Source: Torymus aiolomorphi
Taxonomy: Eukaryota > Arthropoda > Insecta > Hymenoptera > Torymidae
DNA length: 64,000 bases
Reading direction: 5' to 3'
Assembly: GCA_036365515.1 (NCBI GenBank)
Contig: CM070874.1
Location: forward strand, 95,289,442 to 95,353,441
Shown here: one piece after another, positions 48,419 through 59,713 of the stretch
Layout: each line of letters starts with the position of its first letter
Numbering within the stretch: the first letter of the stretch is position 1
The notes under the pieces: model-generated
The model's database searches: none
What the model saw: the letters and a program-made list of their open reading frames with translations, nothing else
What the model was told of the DNA's origin: nothing
Program-made: the position numbers and the translations under genes

Positions 48419-48498
48419 CTAAAACATAAGAAAAAAAAGAACATAAGAAAAATGTAAAATTTTCGCTTGAAGCATATTTAATTTTCTTTTAATCATAC
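48419..48498 (-). other. 80-nt spliceosomal intron in polymerase B
   Basis: The donor GTATGATT follows …CTGGAAG and the acceptor …TTATGTTTTAG precedes GTATCGAGG. Removal joins the conserved HCHLTG|RYRGAAH region in frame. The frame read through the intron to give a false Met start at 48444. Confidence 0.85.
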
Positions 48499-49117
48499 CT
48501 TCCAGTCAGATGACAATGATCTCGTACACGCTTCTCTGCTAAAGGTTTTTTTTCGCAAATGTGGCATAATGATGTATTTCGAAATTCTTGTTCTTGTTTT
48601 AAATTTAATGTTTCCATTGGTACTATGAACTTGAAGATAGTCTCAAAATGTTCTGCTAGACTTTGCAGCTACTCTGCAAACCATTTAGCAGGATCTTTTC
48701 CTCTATAGCTACTGTAGTGAGATAGAGAGTTATCATAACTACACTTTAAATAATATCCAATACTAAATGCTTCATGTTCTTGATAAGCATTTCCAATTTC
48801 CACAGCTTTTAGAAGGCACTCAAAATCTGCGTATATGATGAATGGCACTTTTTCTTTATAATTAAAATTTTTAAACTTTAAAATATTGTCATTAAAAATA
48901 TTACTTATGTCGACTGCAATTTAATATCAACTGATAAGAATTTTTCCATCGGTCTTACAGTCTTACAAATTAAATTAAAATAATTAATATTTATGGCAGT
49001 CAGATTGCCCTTGTTTATAATCACCCCCGCAGAATCTGAAATAAAAACTTAATTAAAATCTGGAAAAAACTTTGTTAGCAAAGGACGATCTGACTGCCCA
49101 CCACCACCACATTGTCC

Positions 49118-49149
49118 GACGTTTCGAGCCTGCTCCGGCTCCTCCTCAG
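49118..49149 (-). ncRNA. hammerhead-like motif in the left Penelope arm
   Basis: Minus strand: CTGAGGAGGAGCC, a short loop, GGCTC, then GAAACGTC. The conserved CUGANGA and GAAA boxes bracket a 5-bp stem II. Stems I and III are not delimited. Such motifs are established in the terminal repeats of Penelope-like elements. Confidence 0.65.
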
Positions 49150-49259
49150 GGACTGAAATAAAACGCGCGATACACCTCCTTATATACCATGCACCCATAC
49201 CCCTTCTTTTCTCTTACCCCACCACCCTCCACATTCCCTCTCCAACTTGCCATTCTCAC

Positions 49260-49600
49260 TTAAATTAATAAAGAATGATAAATGTTATCTAATTTACTTG
49301 ACTCTATCATTAAATTTACATTATTCCGATTTCTTAGAATGTGAATACTTTCAAGGCTTTCCCTCTTATATTTATTCTTAATCCCCTGTTCCAAAATATC
49401 CACACTCCCAAAATCGAAAGAATGCAAACTATTTAAACAATGTTCTTTCAAACCCGATGTACAACTTGAGCTGCGTAAACTATATTGATGTTCATATATT
49501 CTCTTTTTCAAATATCTACCCGTTTGACCAATATAACAACCATTACAATCCCTACAATTAATTTTATAAACAACTCCCGATTTCAAACATTTATCATCCT
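49260..49600 (-). pseudogene. GIY-YIG endonuclease end of the inverted Penelope copy
   Basis: The C-terminal 108+ residues, identical to the end of the plus-strand protein, include YKINCRDCNGCYIGQTGRYL and the EH…LR pattern of GIY-YIG nucleases. The upstream part continues to about 49755 but carries a change to an early stop. Confidence 0.8.
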
Positions 49601-49756
49601 TGTCTTTACAATTACTAAATAACCTTTCTAAATTATTATCATTTCTAAAGAAAACTTGAATATTATGTTTACTAAAAACTCTTCAAATCCTTTCCGACAA
49701 ACCTCTAACATATGGTAAACTAAAATATGCATTCTTTCCATTTCTATTTTCCATTG

Positions 49757-50722
49757 TCTAAGTTGGTTTTTCAGCCAATTATTTTTTAAAAGATATGTTG
49801 ATGACATTTTTGCAGTTGTACCAGAATGTTTTGTGGATGAAATGGTGGATGTGTTTAATTCTATCCATGATAGAATTAAATTCACAAAAGAAGTTGAGAA
49901 AGATTATCAATTGAGTTTTTTAGATATTAGAGTCATTAGAGGTAATAATAATAGAGTGAAATTAGATTGGTATAGAAAACCTACATGGTCAGGTAGATTT
50001 TTAAATTTTGATTCTCACCACCAATTCGGAAACAAGACAGGTGCGATCAAAGGTGTCATTGACAGAGCGATTAAATTGTCACATAAAGATTTTAGGAAAA
50101 AGAATTTAAATTTAGTTAGAGAAACATTTATTAAAAATAGTTATCCCGTAAAATTTATTGATAAAATGATTGATGAGAGAGTGTGGGAAATTTATAATGG
50201 TGGATTGAAGCAGCGGGTAGATAATCAAACAAGGAATAGAAATGGAAAGAATGCATATTTTAGTTTACCATATGTTAGAGGTTTGTCGGAAAGGATTAGA
50301 AGAGTTTTTAGTAAACATAATATTCAAGTTTTCTTTAGAAATGATAATAATTTAGAAAGGTTATTTAGTAATTGTAAAGACAAGGATGATAAATGTTTGA
50401 AATCGGGAGTTGTTTATAAAATTAATTGTAGGGATTGTAATGGTTGTTATATTGGTCAAACGGGTAGATATTTGAAAAAGAGAATATATGAACATCAATA
50501 TAGTTTACGCAGCTCAAGTTGTACATCGGGTTTGAAAGAACATTGTTTAAATAGTTTGCATTCTTTCGATTTTGGGAGTGTGGATATTTTGGAACAGGGG
50601 ATTAAGAATAAATATAAGAGGGAAAGCCTTGAAAGTATTCACATTCTAAGAAATCGGAATAATGTAAATTTAATGATAGAGTCAAGTAAATTAGATAACA
50701 TTTATCATTCTTTATTAATTTA
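49757..50722 (+). pseudogene. Penelope-like reverse transcriptase/GIY-YIG, 5'-truncated
   Basis: The frame enters at the palm motif (QLFFKRYVDDIFAVVP, with the catalytic YVDD). It continues through SFLDIRV and LDWYRKPTWSGRFLNF, the thumb and linker, and a Cys-containing linker (CKDKDDKCLKSG). It ends in a GIY-YIG endonuclease (VYKINCRDCNGCYIGQTGRY; EH..SLR…H). The stop is TAA at 50721-50723. The N-terminal fingers and most of the palm are missing, lost at the inversion junction near 49756. The part present is undamaged, suggesting a recent insertion. The element used reverse transcription primed at a nicked target. Confidence 0.88.
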
Positions 50723-50835
50723 AGTGAGAATGGCAAGTTGGAGACGGTAATGTGGAGGGTGGTGGGGTAAGAGAAAAGAAGGGGGTATGGGTGCATGGTA
50801 TATAAGGAGGTGTATCGCGGGTTTTATTTCAGTCC

Positions 50836-50867
50836 CTGAGGAGGAGCCGGAGCAGGCTCGAAACGTC
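50836..50867 (+). ncRNA. hammerhead-like motif in the right Penelope arm
   Basis: The plus-strand counterpart of 49118-49149: CTGAGGA, stem II GAGCC…GGCTC, GAAACGTC. The surrounding sequence is identical in both arms. Confidence 0.65.
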
Positions 50868-52349
50868 GGACAATGTGGTGGTGGTGGGCAGTCAGATCGT
50901 CCTTTGCTAACAAAGTTTTTTCCAGATTTTAATTAAGTTTTTATTTCAGATTCTGCGGGGGTGATTATAAACAAGGGCAATCTGACTGCCATAAATATTA
51001 ATTATTTTAATTTAATTTGTAAGACTGTAAGACCGATGGAAAAATTCTTATCAGTTGATTTAAAATATTGTCTCTTGGTGTAGGCAAAGTTACTTTGTAC
51101 TTGTTAATTTGCATACAATCTTGTTCATGCAAATTCAATTTAGAATCATTTCTGAAATAATGTAGACACCGATCACAAATAAACTGCTTATGACTCCGTT
51201 TTGAAAGTTGCGTCGATACTAAACGTGATAAATCTTTGATCCAAACATAGTGGAATATCGATGAATCATTTTCAATGTTTTCCTCCTCTTTACTTTCTTC
51301 ATCATCTACGTAATAATTTTGTAGAAGAAGAAGGTTGATATGTGTTTCCTTCTTACATGATGTTATGTGAAGCGGGACAATTTTAAAATTTCCACTAGAC
51401 ATTTTTAAAATATAAACGTTAACCGAGATGTTATTTTGTTTTTCAAATTTCGGAATTTGTTTGGGGCTCACGGGAAATTGTATTCCATTAAAATTCAATT
51501 CATTCTCATAGACTTTATATGATGATACTCGGTCAGAGTGATGTACAGGGTGCAAAGCTGACAGTATTGCCCACTTGAAACATGCATCATCGAAATTCTG
51601 TACATTGATACATGCATGCTTCTTTTGTATTTGCGGGGGTAAACTGATGTATGAGCCTCCTCGCATTGGATTATATTTATTGATGTGTACAGATAGATTA
51701 AGAATTTGTCGAAGTATCCAGCCGGAATCTTTCTCCTGAAATTCTTCCATATCTTTTTCAATGCGCTGTTGAACATTCTCAGTAAACCATTGCTTTAAAT
51801 CAGTTGTTCGTAAAATTGCCTCCGCCTTTGTATTAAAATACTTGATTTCTACTATCTCTTTGTCAGCTTTTATTATGATGTATTCAGCTGACAAGATAGT
51901 ATACACTTTGAGAGCCTCTTCTTTTTTCAAAATATTTTTCATTTGAGATTGAAATAATGCTTGAGAGTCTTTCATAAATCTAGTAATATCTAAATTTTTA
52001 AGTTGGTAATCGCTCCGGATTTAATACGATCATTGAAAGCAGACTCCACATTTTGCCATTTTACTCTGTCACTTCTTGTTTCACGCAAACCCGCACCACT
52101 CTTTAATAAACGCTTGAATCTGCCTTGAATGCCTTTGAGTAATCCAATTGTGGATATAAAACTTTGTTTTTCTGCAACAGTGTTTCCATTTTTAAGCGAA
52201 AGCCTCCTGAAGTTTCTTAGATTCTGGTTGCCTAGTTTAATCCACTTCGTAATTTCTTCAGGATTTACTTTTTTATAGGCTAAAAGCCCATATGCTTCTA
52301 GCATAATATTCACAAGTTTTTTACAGTCAAACGCTGACATAATAATCAC

Positions 52350-54150
52350 TTTAAATTTCGTTGCACAATGAAAGAATTCCAGCTCCCTCGTTGTATTTAT
52401 AAGGCTCGTATGACTAATTATGAATAGAATAACAAATTTTAAGAATTTATTGTAATCTTATGTCCTTTCGAGGTAGCAAATTTAACGAGAATAAACTAAT
52501 AAAAATGCTGTGTGTATATTCTGATATTTGACTGTGGCAAGACACGACTGTTCTGCTCTCGTCTCCGAGCAACACTGAAATGCTCTCCGTCTTGCCTCCT
52601 TCTATGGGCCTATTATTTCGATGGTTTCCTGCATCAGCGCCCTCACTCTTATCGTTTTTATATGCAGTTAACCAAAACAATATTTCGATTTATCGCGGAA
52701 AATTCCATGAAATACTATTAAGTTTTGGACGCCGTTGACAGGAAACGGTTGAAATTTGATACCTTTTCGGTATGCCCTACGTCTCACTGTAAGATAAGAA
52801 ACACCGATCGGCGATCGCACGCACGCCCGACAAACCACTCGTCAAGTGCATATGCGAGTGCGTGTTGAATGTTTTACAAGGGATCGTAAAATTGAGCGAT
52901 ACCGACAAGAGGCGTTTGCGCAGACATACACTGGCTTCGAAAGTTGAGTTGTGTCGGGCGCGTGGGAAACGCTCATGGGCGCACAAAGAAACGCTCGATT
53001 GTTCAGAGTGGAGGCTCGTTTTTACCACTCTTGCTGACTCCGATACTCGGAACGCTTATTTCAAAAATATTTGAATCGGGCAGCGGCGAAGCACGATAAG
53101 ATAGAGCGCATGCGTAAGACGATACTCGTACCAGAAGGCACGTTTCAAACAGCACAGCACGCGATGCTGTGTAGCATCTCGTCGAAGTTTGCGTCAGCGT
53201 CCACCCCGTGAGCACATTTTCTTCGAAACATTACTGAGATTCAAAATACACGTCTTATTAAAAAGGGTGGGTATCGAAAAGAATAGCGACACTATACACG
53301 TACTCCAGATGTGTAAAGGAACGACGATTCGTCAAACGTGCACGCGCACATACGTGCATGGGTCAACGTTGTAAAATACGACCCTATTGACGCATGAAAG
53401 TCGAGAAGCACAATCGAGATAAAAACTATACATCATGTTTTGTGTCGGGCCAGCCGGGCTTACAGTTCAGCATGATATAGCCGAAATATACTTACTGAGT
53501 TAGAGTCACATCATACATGCAGGCCACTTCGAAAACTCTCTCGCCCTCGCTCTCTCTCGCTCTCTCTCGCCCTCGCTCTCGCTCTCTCTCGCTCTCCCGC
53601 CCTCGCTCTCTCTCGCTCTCTCTCTCTCGCCCTCGCTCTCGCTCTCTCGCTCTCCCGCCCTCGCTCTCACTCGCTCTCTCGCGGCAAATATCTTACCAGC
53701 GACGATAGACTAATGGCCACAAAATACTCATACCAGAAGGCACGTTTCAACCTACACAACATGTGATGACGTCGCCCGTGTAGCGGTTGCTGGCAAGAGT
53801 GAAATACTTTTCGTCTTGCCTCCTTTGTATGGACCCACTTCATAATTGTTATATCTAAGGTTTCCATCGATGCCGTCACGCTTATCGTTTGTATATGCAG
53901 TTAACTAAAACAGTATTTCGATTTACCGGGTAAAATTCTATGAAATACTATTAAGTTTTGTGGGTCGTTGTCAGGAAACGATTGCAAGGAGAACGCAATT
54001 GAAATACTCTGGAGTTCTTAGAATTAATAGCGATAAGGCAACTACGAATATCGGAACAACAAAGAGATGCGATAGTTCAGCATGCTATAGCCGAAATACA
54101 CTTACTGAGTTAGTCACATCAAAATGCAGGCCACCTCGAAAAATAAACGC
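52350..54150. repeat. Polinton right non-coding region with duplicated blocks
   Basis: No gene is present. A block of about 200 bp (52553-52760: gtcttgcctcctt…, tatatgcagttaac, gaaatactattaagttttg) recurs at 53795-53990. A second pair, ccagaaggcacgtttcaa, is at 53131 and 53731. A third (agttcagcatg.tatagccgaaata…aatgcaggccac) is at 53465 and 54068. The region is therefore a direct duplication of roughly 600-1,200 bp. A CCCTCGCTCTCTCTCG low-complexity tract fills 53535-53682. The frame at 53517-53708 comes from it. Confidence 0.65.
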
Positions 54151-54656
54151 GCGGTAAATATCTTACCAGCGACGAAAGACTAATGCCCGCGAAAGTCAGC
54201 TCATCAACGCGGTAAATATACTTACACGCGGTGTATGCTAATGCCCGCGGAAATCAGCTAGCCACCGCGGTAATATGCTCATCCCCGCGGTCGTCCAGCT
54301 TGTCACCGCGTCGATTCAGCTCATCCCCGCGGTCGTCCAGCTTGTCACCGCGTCGATTCAGCTCATCCCCGCGGTAAGGTGCTAGGCCCCGCGCGCGCGC
54401 CGCCGCCGCCGCCGCCGCCGCCCGCCCGCCGCCCGCCGTCGGGAGTCGCTCGTAAATAAACATTTGACCGTTATACAAAAATGTGACAATAAAATACTAA
54501 CAATTTTTATTCGATGACGTCATTACAAATAGAAGGGTAGAAGCTTCTCGAAAGTGGGTGGAGCCTCACCTCCCCGTCTCAACCTATCAGAACGCTACAC
54601 AGGTCGGCCGGTGGCCGAGTGGTGGGGAGGGACAGAACCGGCCTAGCTTATCTACT
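54150..54656 (-). repeat. right Polinton TIR
   Basis: The inverse of 42887-43395, ending CTTATCTACT. It contains two tandem copies of a 42-bp unit (cgcggtcgtccagcttgtca… at 54287-54371); the left arm has one. The CCG/GCG-rich stretch at 54390-54440 mirrors the left arm. Confidence 0.9.
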
Positions 54657-54662
54657 AGCATT

Positions 54663-55305
54663 AGTATAAAAATATGATATATTGCAGTTCAGAATTTTCA
54701 TTTTTGACTACTTTTATTTGTGGAAATGGATATTTTGTAGAACTAGTTCTGAGGTCTCTTGTCATGAGTTTAACACTTTAGTTTCCACACATAAAGAATT
54801 TACTTACTTATATAATAAACATTCTTGTTACTAAAGAGTATTATTAAAGAATATGAAAGAGCATTACTAAAGAGTATAAGCAGGTACTTACCAACTAGAT
54901 AACTGCTCCCCATACTCTTAAACTTACCTTTTTAATTACCGGCTGGCAGTATCTAATGGTAGATAACACTTCCCATCGCACAGATTTTATATTTCAATGA
55001 ATTATACGATAGACCTAGATTGCAAACTATACTAGCTGTAAACTATACTTCATACACAAACAGAAAATCATTCGCCTATGAAGACAGGCCGTTATCGCAC
55101 GCGACGGTTGAATTCAATATATAATATACAACTAATATTATATTTTCATTAATTACAAAAGTTTAAAACTACTATAGAGTATAATTAAAATGACACCTTT
55201 TTTTCTGATCGTTTGTGTTGGACTGTGTTTCCTTCTTCCATGCTTGCAGACATAATTAATTGAATAATATTTTATACCAGCCTTCAATATTTTCTTTTTT
55301 CTTAC
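54663..55305. other. no gene seen; AT-rich intron-like DNA
   Basis: This lies between the Polinton right duplication and the minus-strand FAR1-like exon. Two copies of ctaaagagta-ttaaagaatatg-like sequence occur at 54833-54880. Nothing else is recognisable. If the exon to the right belongs to a longer leftward gene, this is its intron and the Polinton inserted into that intron. Confidence 0.4.
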
Positions 55306-55454
55306 TATTAGGTCCTTCCGGAATTGTTTTTTGTTTCACAAAAATTTGTTTCGGGGTATTCATAAAATCTTCCATAAATTTTTCCAACTCATCATAACTA
55401 TGAAATGTCATGCCAACATGAGGCTTTTTGTATTCAATTTTAGCTAGCGACAAC
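55306..55454 (-). CDS. FAR1/MULE-type N-terminal exon, leftward
   Basis: An acceptor (taatcag) precedes 55454 and a consensus donor (A|GTAAGA) follows 55306. The frame reads KPHVGMTFHSYDELEKFMED and TPKQIFVKQKTIPEGPN. The G-x-x-F-x-S-x-x-E pattern starts FAR1/FLYWCH-type domains of MULE proteins and matches the start of the rightward gene at 56071. It may be the 5' exon of the broken MULE gene at 28-38.5 kb, but the Polinton and about 4 kb intervene and at least one exon is missing. Confidence 0.55.
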
Positions 55455-55712
55455 CTGATTAAATATAAAAAAGTTTTTTATAATGAATTATGTAACAATA
55501 AATAAATATTACATACATTATTTGGAATGATTTTAAAACTCGTGCATACTCTTCCTGACGGCGGTCAACGATTCCACGAAATTAGATAAATCCCATTTCA
55601 AGAACTGCAAGCCCTATTGCAGCGATCGCACGGTTAGCGCGCCATCTGTCTTCTTCTTATTTTAATGGCTTTGTCTTGTCTTGGTATATAATATATCCTA
55701 TATCCCTTACGT

Positions 55713-55914
55713 GTCCTTTCCACATGGAGTGCGTCGTGCGCCGCGTTCCGATCGCTTGAATACAGTAACTGTATGCTGATTGGTTAATTCTTTTGACGAA
55801 ACTAGATGGTAAAAGAGAATTAACCAATCAGCATAGAGTTGCTGTATTCAAGCGATCGGAACCGCGGTGCACGACGCGATGCACGGCGCACGACGCACTC
55901 CATGTGGAAAGGAC
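55713..55914. promoter_or_regulatory. palindromic intergenic region between divergent FAR1-like genes
   Basis: Arm 55713-55794 (gtcctttccacatggagtgc…) and arm 55813-55914 are inverse copies with a spacer of about 18 bp; the right arm has about 20 extra bases (cgcgatgcacggcg). CpG is frequent. It lies between leftward and rightward FAR1-like genes, so a duplicated promoter is plausible. Alternatively it is a fold-back insertion. Confidence 0.55.
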
Positions 55915-56892
55915 GTTATATAAATTGAGCATTCGAGATAATGTATTTTCGGAAGTCTATTTCGATTTATCGAAGTCGAGTCTCGCTATGGGTGAAATCA
56001 AAATAGCGCATTCAAGATGGTAGAACAGTGGCGCACGTAGCGCGCAAATTAACGCTAGTGCTATACAATAATGCAACGTGAATTTTCAACAACCATGAAC
56101 AACGTGAATTTTCCTCTTTTAAAAGAAGGAAATTTCTTTGATTCTTTCAAAGAATTTCAAGTTTTATTTGACCATTTAAAAAAAAGTTATAATTTAAAAT
56201 ATATGACTCGCTCAACCAAGTATATAAAGAACGACAAGAAATTCCAGGAAAAGACTTATAATCCAAATATCGTTTATAGTGAATATCATGTACAATGCAG
56301 TCGTAAAAGAATAATTTACAGAAAAATGGTAAGTTGATAAATTTATGTATTTCTATATTAATTTCTATCTAATTAATTATACAAATATCTTTTATTTCAG
56401 TACTACAGAACAATGTCCTTCTGAAATTAAACTATTCCCTCGGGATAATTACCAGAAGTTACAAATAGTTTTATTTAACAGCCATCACAATCACGAAGTA
56501 AATAAGATAAAAATCTAAAATTTTTCCATATTTTATCATATCCATATTTTTTCATATTTTATCATATTTTTCATGATTTCAGATTGCTGATGAGCAAAAA
56601 TTACAACGAATTGATGTCATCCACACATTAGTTTCTAAACTAACAACATTACTGTTGAATATTGACGAGGAAAAACTCAATCATAAATTAGAGTTAATTA
56701 AAAAAATTGTGGATGATGAGGAACTCGATGCTGCACCAGAACCAGCACTTATTGGTAACACGAAACATCTTAATACACGAAAGCAAGTACTTTGTAAGAC
56801 AAGTGATGTTATACAAAAACAACTATGTCAGAACGTAACGAACAAGTGTCTGGATACACCAACCTCGTAAGTAGATAATATATAATATACCA

Positions 56893-58609
56893 CAGTGGAA
56901 AAAATTTTTGTGCAGCAGAGTGCTAAAGTATGTGAAAAACTGGGCAAATCTGTCCTAAAGTACGTCAAACTATGCAAAAGTGTTCTCATGTAGGTAGATT
57001 TTGGACATTTTATATTTTATACAAGTTTAGCACAGATTGGCACACTTTTATACATTTGAGCATACTTTTGCACAGTTTAGCACAAAACGCTTTTAGCCAT
57101 TGAAAATTAATTTAGCTTGATTATTTGTCATATTTGTGCGCAGTTCCACACACTTTGTTTACGTCGTTTTTACACGCGCCGACCGATTAACAGCTAATTG
57201 CGAATTTTGAAATGCGCGCGGCTGCATGTGCCGTCACCGCGACCGCACGCGCCACCACTGATAGTTCGTGCGCGACGTTACCCGCGCGCGCCCTTCCGAA
57301 CGCACTCTTGCTCGTTCCGTCGATTCGATCAGACGCGCCGCTGAGTTTTTCTGCAGTTTTCCGAGTTTTTGAACCCGAGCGCGGTGAATAAATTCACGCT
57401 CTTTTCAGAGCGTGTCTCTTCTATTCTCGCGAGCGTGAGCGTGCCATCAGTCGACTGCGATCGGGGAATTTTAGATTACCGCGTGCGGGAAAATCGCGTG
57501 TGCGTGTGTGCTTGAGTGTGTGGCCTCGAGGCGAGAGAAAGGATTTAGTGGGAACTTGCGTCCACGGGCGTCCCATCGACGTGACCAGTTCCAGGGCGAG
57601 CGCATCACGCGGCAACTATTCCTTGGTTGCTAGCACCTCGGCGTTGGTTCTCCCCGAGACGTCGGGGCGCGCCTTGTGCAGGTCGTGGACCACCTTAGTG
57701 CTTCCCGGGCTCGGCTTCCCCACGTGGACTTTGTGCGAAGTTGCAGCTACCCGAATCTTTGCCTCGTGACCGAGGTAAGAGAGCTCTCTCGCGATCAGGT
57801 GTACACCGATAGTCTTAGCGTGCGTCTAGTTCTAATTTCTATCCTTTTCTTATGTAAACTTCATTTAAATCAATAAAGATCTTTCACCTTGCTACGGCTT
57901 TTCCCTCTGTTTTTACGCCGAAGCAAGTTGTCCTTTTTCTACCGCGAGTTAAAGTGTTTTTATTTGTAAACCCAATCATTCACTCTTCCCTTCCATTTTA
58001 ATTAGACTCACTCTCTCTTAGAATAAGCTTGATTATTGTTCACACTTTGACCTACTTTGGCATAGTTGAGCACAGTTTAGCACAATGTTGGCACACCTTG
58101 ACACAAATTATTGTTAAATTTTTTAAATAACAATCATTTATTATTAACAATATCAAATATTTTCTTTAGCCGTTTATAGTCATTAGACTTAAGAATTATT
58201 AATTATTGAAAATCATTTAAGTTTAGCTATAGTCAGTTGTGTCCATTTATTTCTAATTGAACTTACTATACTTAAATATTCTAAATTATTGTTAATAATA
58301 AATTATTTCTATTTTTTACTTTTATTGTTTTAATAAGTGAACAATAGTTTGTGTGGGCTATACTGTCAAATTGAGTTAATCTCTGTAAAAACTGTGCCAA
58401 ACTGTATCGAAAATCAAATTATATTTATTTTCAACAACTAAAAGTGATTTATGCCAAACTGTGCAAAAGTGTGCCACTTGTTCCAAACTGTGCCAATCTG
58501 TGATAAATTTGTGCAAAATGTTGGAAATCTACATGCTTGGGCACAGTTTGGCACAGTTTTACACAGTTAAGCACACTAATTATGCACGATTAAGTACAAA
58601 AATTATTTC
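56893..58609. mobile_element. TIR element built of GTGCCAAACTG-type repeats
   Basis: The left end (agtggaaaaaatttttgtgc) and the right end (gtacaaaaattatttccact) are inverted. About 180 bp inside each end is packed with short related units (gcacagtttggcaca, gcaaaagtgt, tggcacactt) in opposite orientation. The core 57150-57960 is GC-rich with CGCG steps, a gtaagagagctctc segment and AATAAA (57871), resembling a promoter or LTR. The open frames 57421-57876 lack domains. It lies in an intron of the FAR1-PHD gene. Confidence 0.6.
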
Positions 58610-59507
58610 CACTCGAGTAATTCTCACAAATTTATCATTTAATATAACATTTTACTTCTTATAAAGTTTTTATTGTATACCTATTATTTTTCTAGAAATA
58701 AAGAAAAAAATAAAATAGCTGAAAACACTCTAATTGAATGCGAAATTGAACAAAGTATGGTCAACTTGATGTCTCAATGTATCAGTTCTGAGCTTCCGTT
58801 GGACACTCAATTAGCTGCATCAAGCACGTAAGTAAAGAACTATTTACATTGAGTTTTTGATGTTCATGATAAATTTGGCATGTCGATATTTGATAAAATA
58901 TAATTATAATTTATTAAGTACTAAAACATAATTTTATTAATAACTACAAAAACTATAAAAAGCGAATGTCTTTTTTACAGAAACAAAACCAATGGAAAGA
59001 TTGTTTTACAAGACTCGGATGAAATGGAATTTGAAAATGATAAAAAAAAGCAAGTGAAAATTCCTAAAAAATCAAGTGAAAAGAAAAATCTGCGAAAACA
59101 GCCAATGGTTACTTCAAACCGCATTAAATATAAAAAACAAAGCATCAAAAAGTACATGCAAATAATAAAAAAAAAGTAAATCAAGGACCAATAAATTTAG
59201 ATACCTACAAAAGTAGCAGTGACACTGAGGAAGCAGATATAACAAATAATTTTAAGAAAATAAAAAAAAAAAATTCCATTTAAGGATTATAATAATACCA
59301 AGAAAATTATAATCATGCTGAATTGGCTTCACTTACCAGAGAAGGCTGTGAAAAATGCTATAAATGGAGAATATATTTTAAGACTCCAAGATATCAAACA
59401 TCAAATTCCTTATTCTTTGGTTGAAGTGGAAGAGACAGATATAAAATTGCTGAAGAGAGTGACAACACCATAAGCCTTTCAACCAATTTACGCAGCTATA
59501 AATGAAA

Positions 59508-59713
59508 AACGAAATAAGGATTGGGCATGTGCTATTTGTAATGACAACAAATCGGCAACAGGGAAAACCATTTTATGTGAGGCTTGTTTAAATTGGTTTC
59601 ATTATGAGTGTGTTGGTATTAATCGAAAACCAACTGGTAATTGGTTTTGTCAATATGAATATTGTTTAAATGACAAAATCTCTGACATCAAAATCACGTA
59701 TTTGAATATATAA
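59508..59713 (+). pseudogene. PHD finger coding segment
   Basis: Cysteines are arranged C-x2-C (CAIC), C-x2-C (CEAC), H-x4-C (HYECV) and W-x-C…C (WFCQYEYC). The spacing is that of a PHD finger. The reading frame is open from 59474 to the stop at 59711-59713. It is the best preserved part of the gene. Confidence 0.7.

Larger units (their letters stand above)
48892..51058. mobile_element. Penelope-like element, folded-back (inverted) copy
   Basis: Two partial copies lie head to head: minus-strand copy about 48892-49755 and plus-strand copy about 49757-51058. Their shared parts are nearly identical, giving inverted arms of about 830-860 bp. The target duplication tttaaaatattgtc (about 14 bp) is at about 48877-48891 and 51059-51073 within polymerase B. 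The termini share cttatcagttgat and the complement. Hammerhead-like motifs lie near both outer ends. This arrangement is typical of Penelope-like elements, which often integrate as inverted or partial tandem copies. Confidence 0.88.
46361..52349 (-). pseudogene. Polinton family-B DNA polymerase, interrupted
   Basis: Protein-primed polymerase B replicates Polintons. The minus-strand coding runs from Met at 52349 to TGA at 46361, about 1,250 residues without the insert. In order, there is an N-terminal region (52349-51990), a frameshift near 51990, and then a region with FKWAILSALHP, YVWIKDLSRLV and a CDRCLHYF…H..DC zinc-like motif. The Penelope-like insert follows at 48892-51058. Next come the exonuclease motif VPFIIYADFEC, CHIC…VRDHCHLTG and an 80-nt GT-AG intron (48498-48419). 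The last parts are NLTGYDSHFLI, DLYLKTDVLLL, YFDVNNLYGWAM, and a frameshift at about 47246. The final part has FGKTMENVRKR and the catalytic YTDTDSLIYE. TAG also interrupts it at about 48667. It is inactive. Confidence 0.92.
56071..59713 (+). pseudogene. FAR1-like / PHD-finger gene, multi-exon, damaged
   Basis: Exons are 56071-56328 (GNFFDSFKEFQVLFDHLK…YSEYHVQCSRK), 56401-56497 (CPSEIKLF…LFNSHHNHE), 56583-56866 (coiled, acidic), 58696-58827, and 58981 to the stop at 59711-59713. The first two form a FAR1/FLYWCH-like zinc-binding module. The last ends in a PHD finger (WACAICNDN…LCEACLNWFHYECV…GNWFC) of the C4-H-C3 type, which reads histone tails. Most splice phases agree. Exon 1 to exon 2 is out of phase by one base, two A-runs (about 59165 and 59270) shift the frame, and TAA at 59471-59473 precedes the finger. 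Intron 3 holds a TIR element. The gene is probably dead or mis-assembled in A-runs. Confidence 0.6.

Noticed and set aside
57421..57876. GC-rich frames of 64-89 codons as a host gene
   Set aside because: No domain, no splice support, and they lie in the core of a TIR element within an intron.
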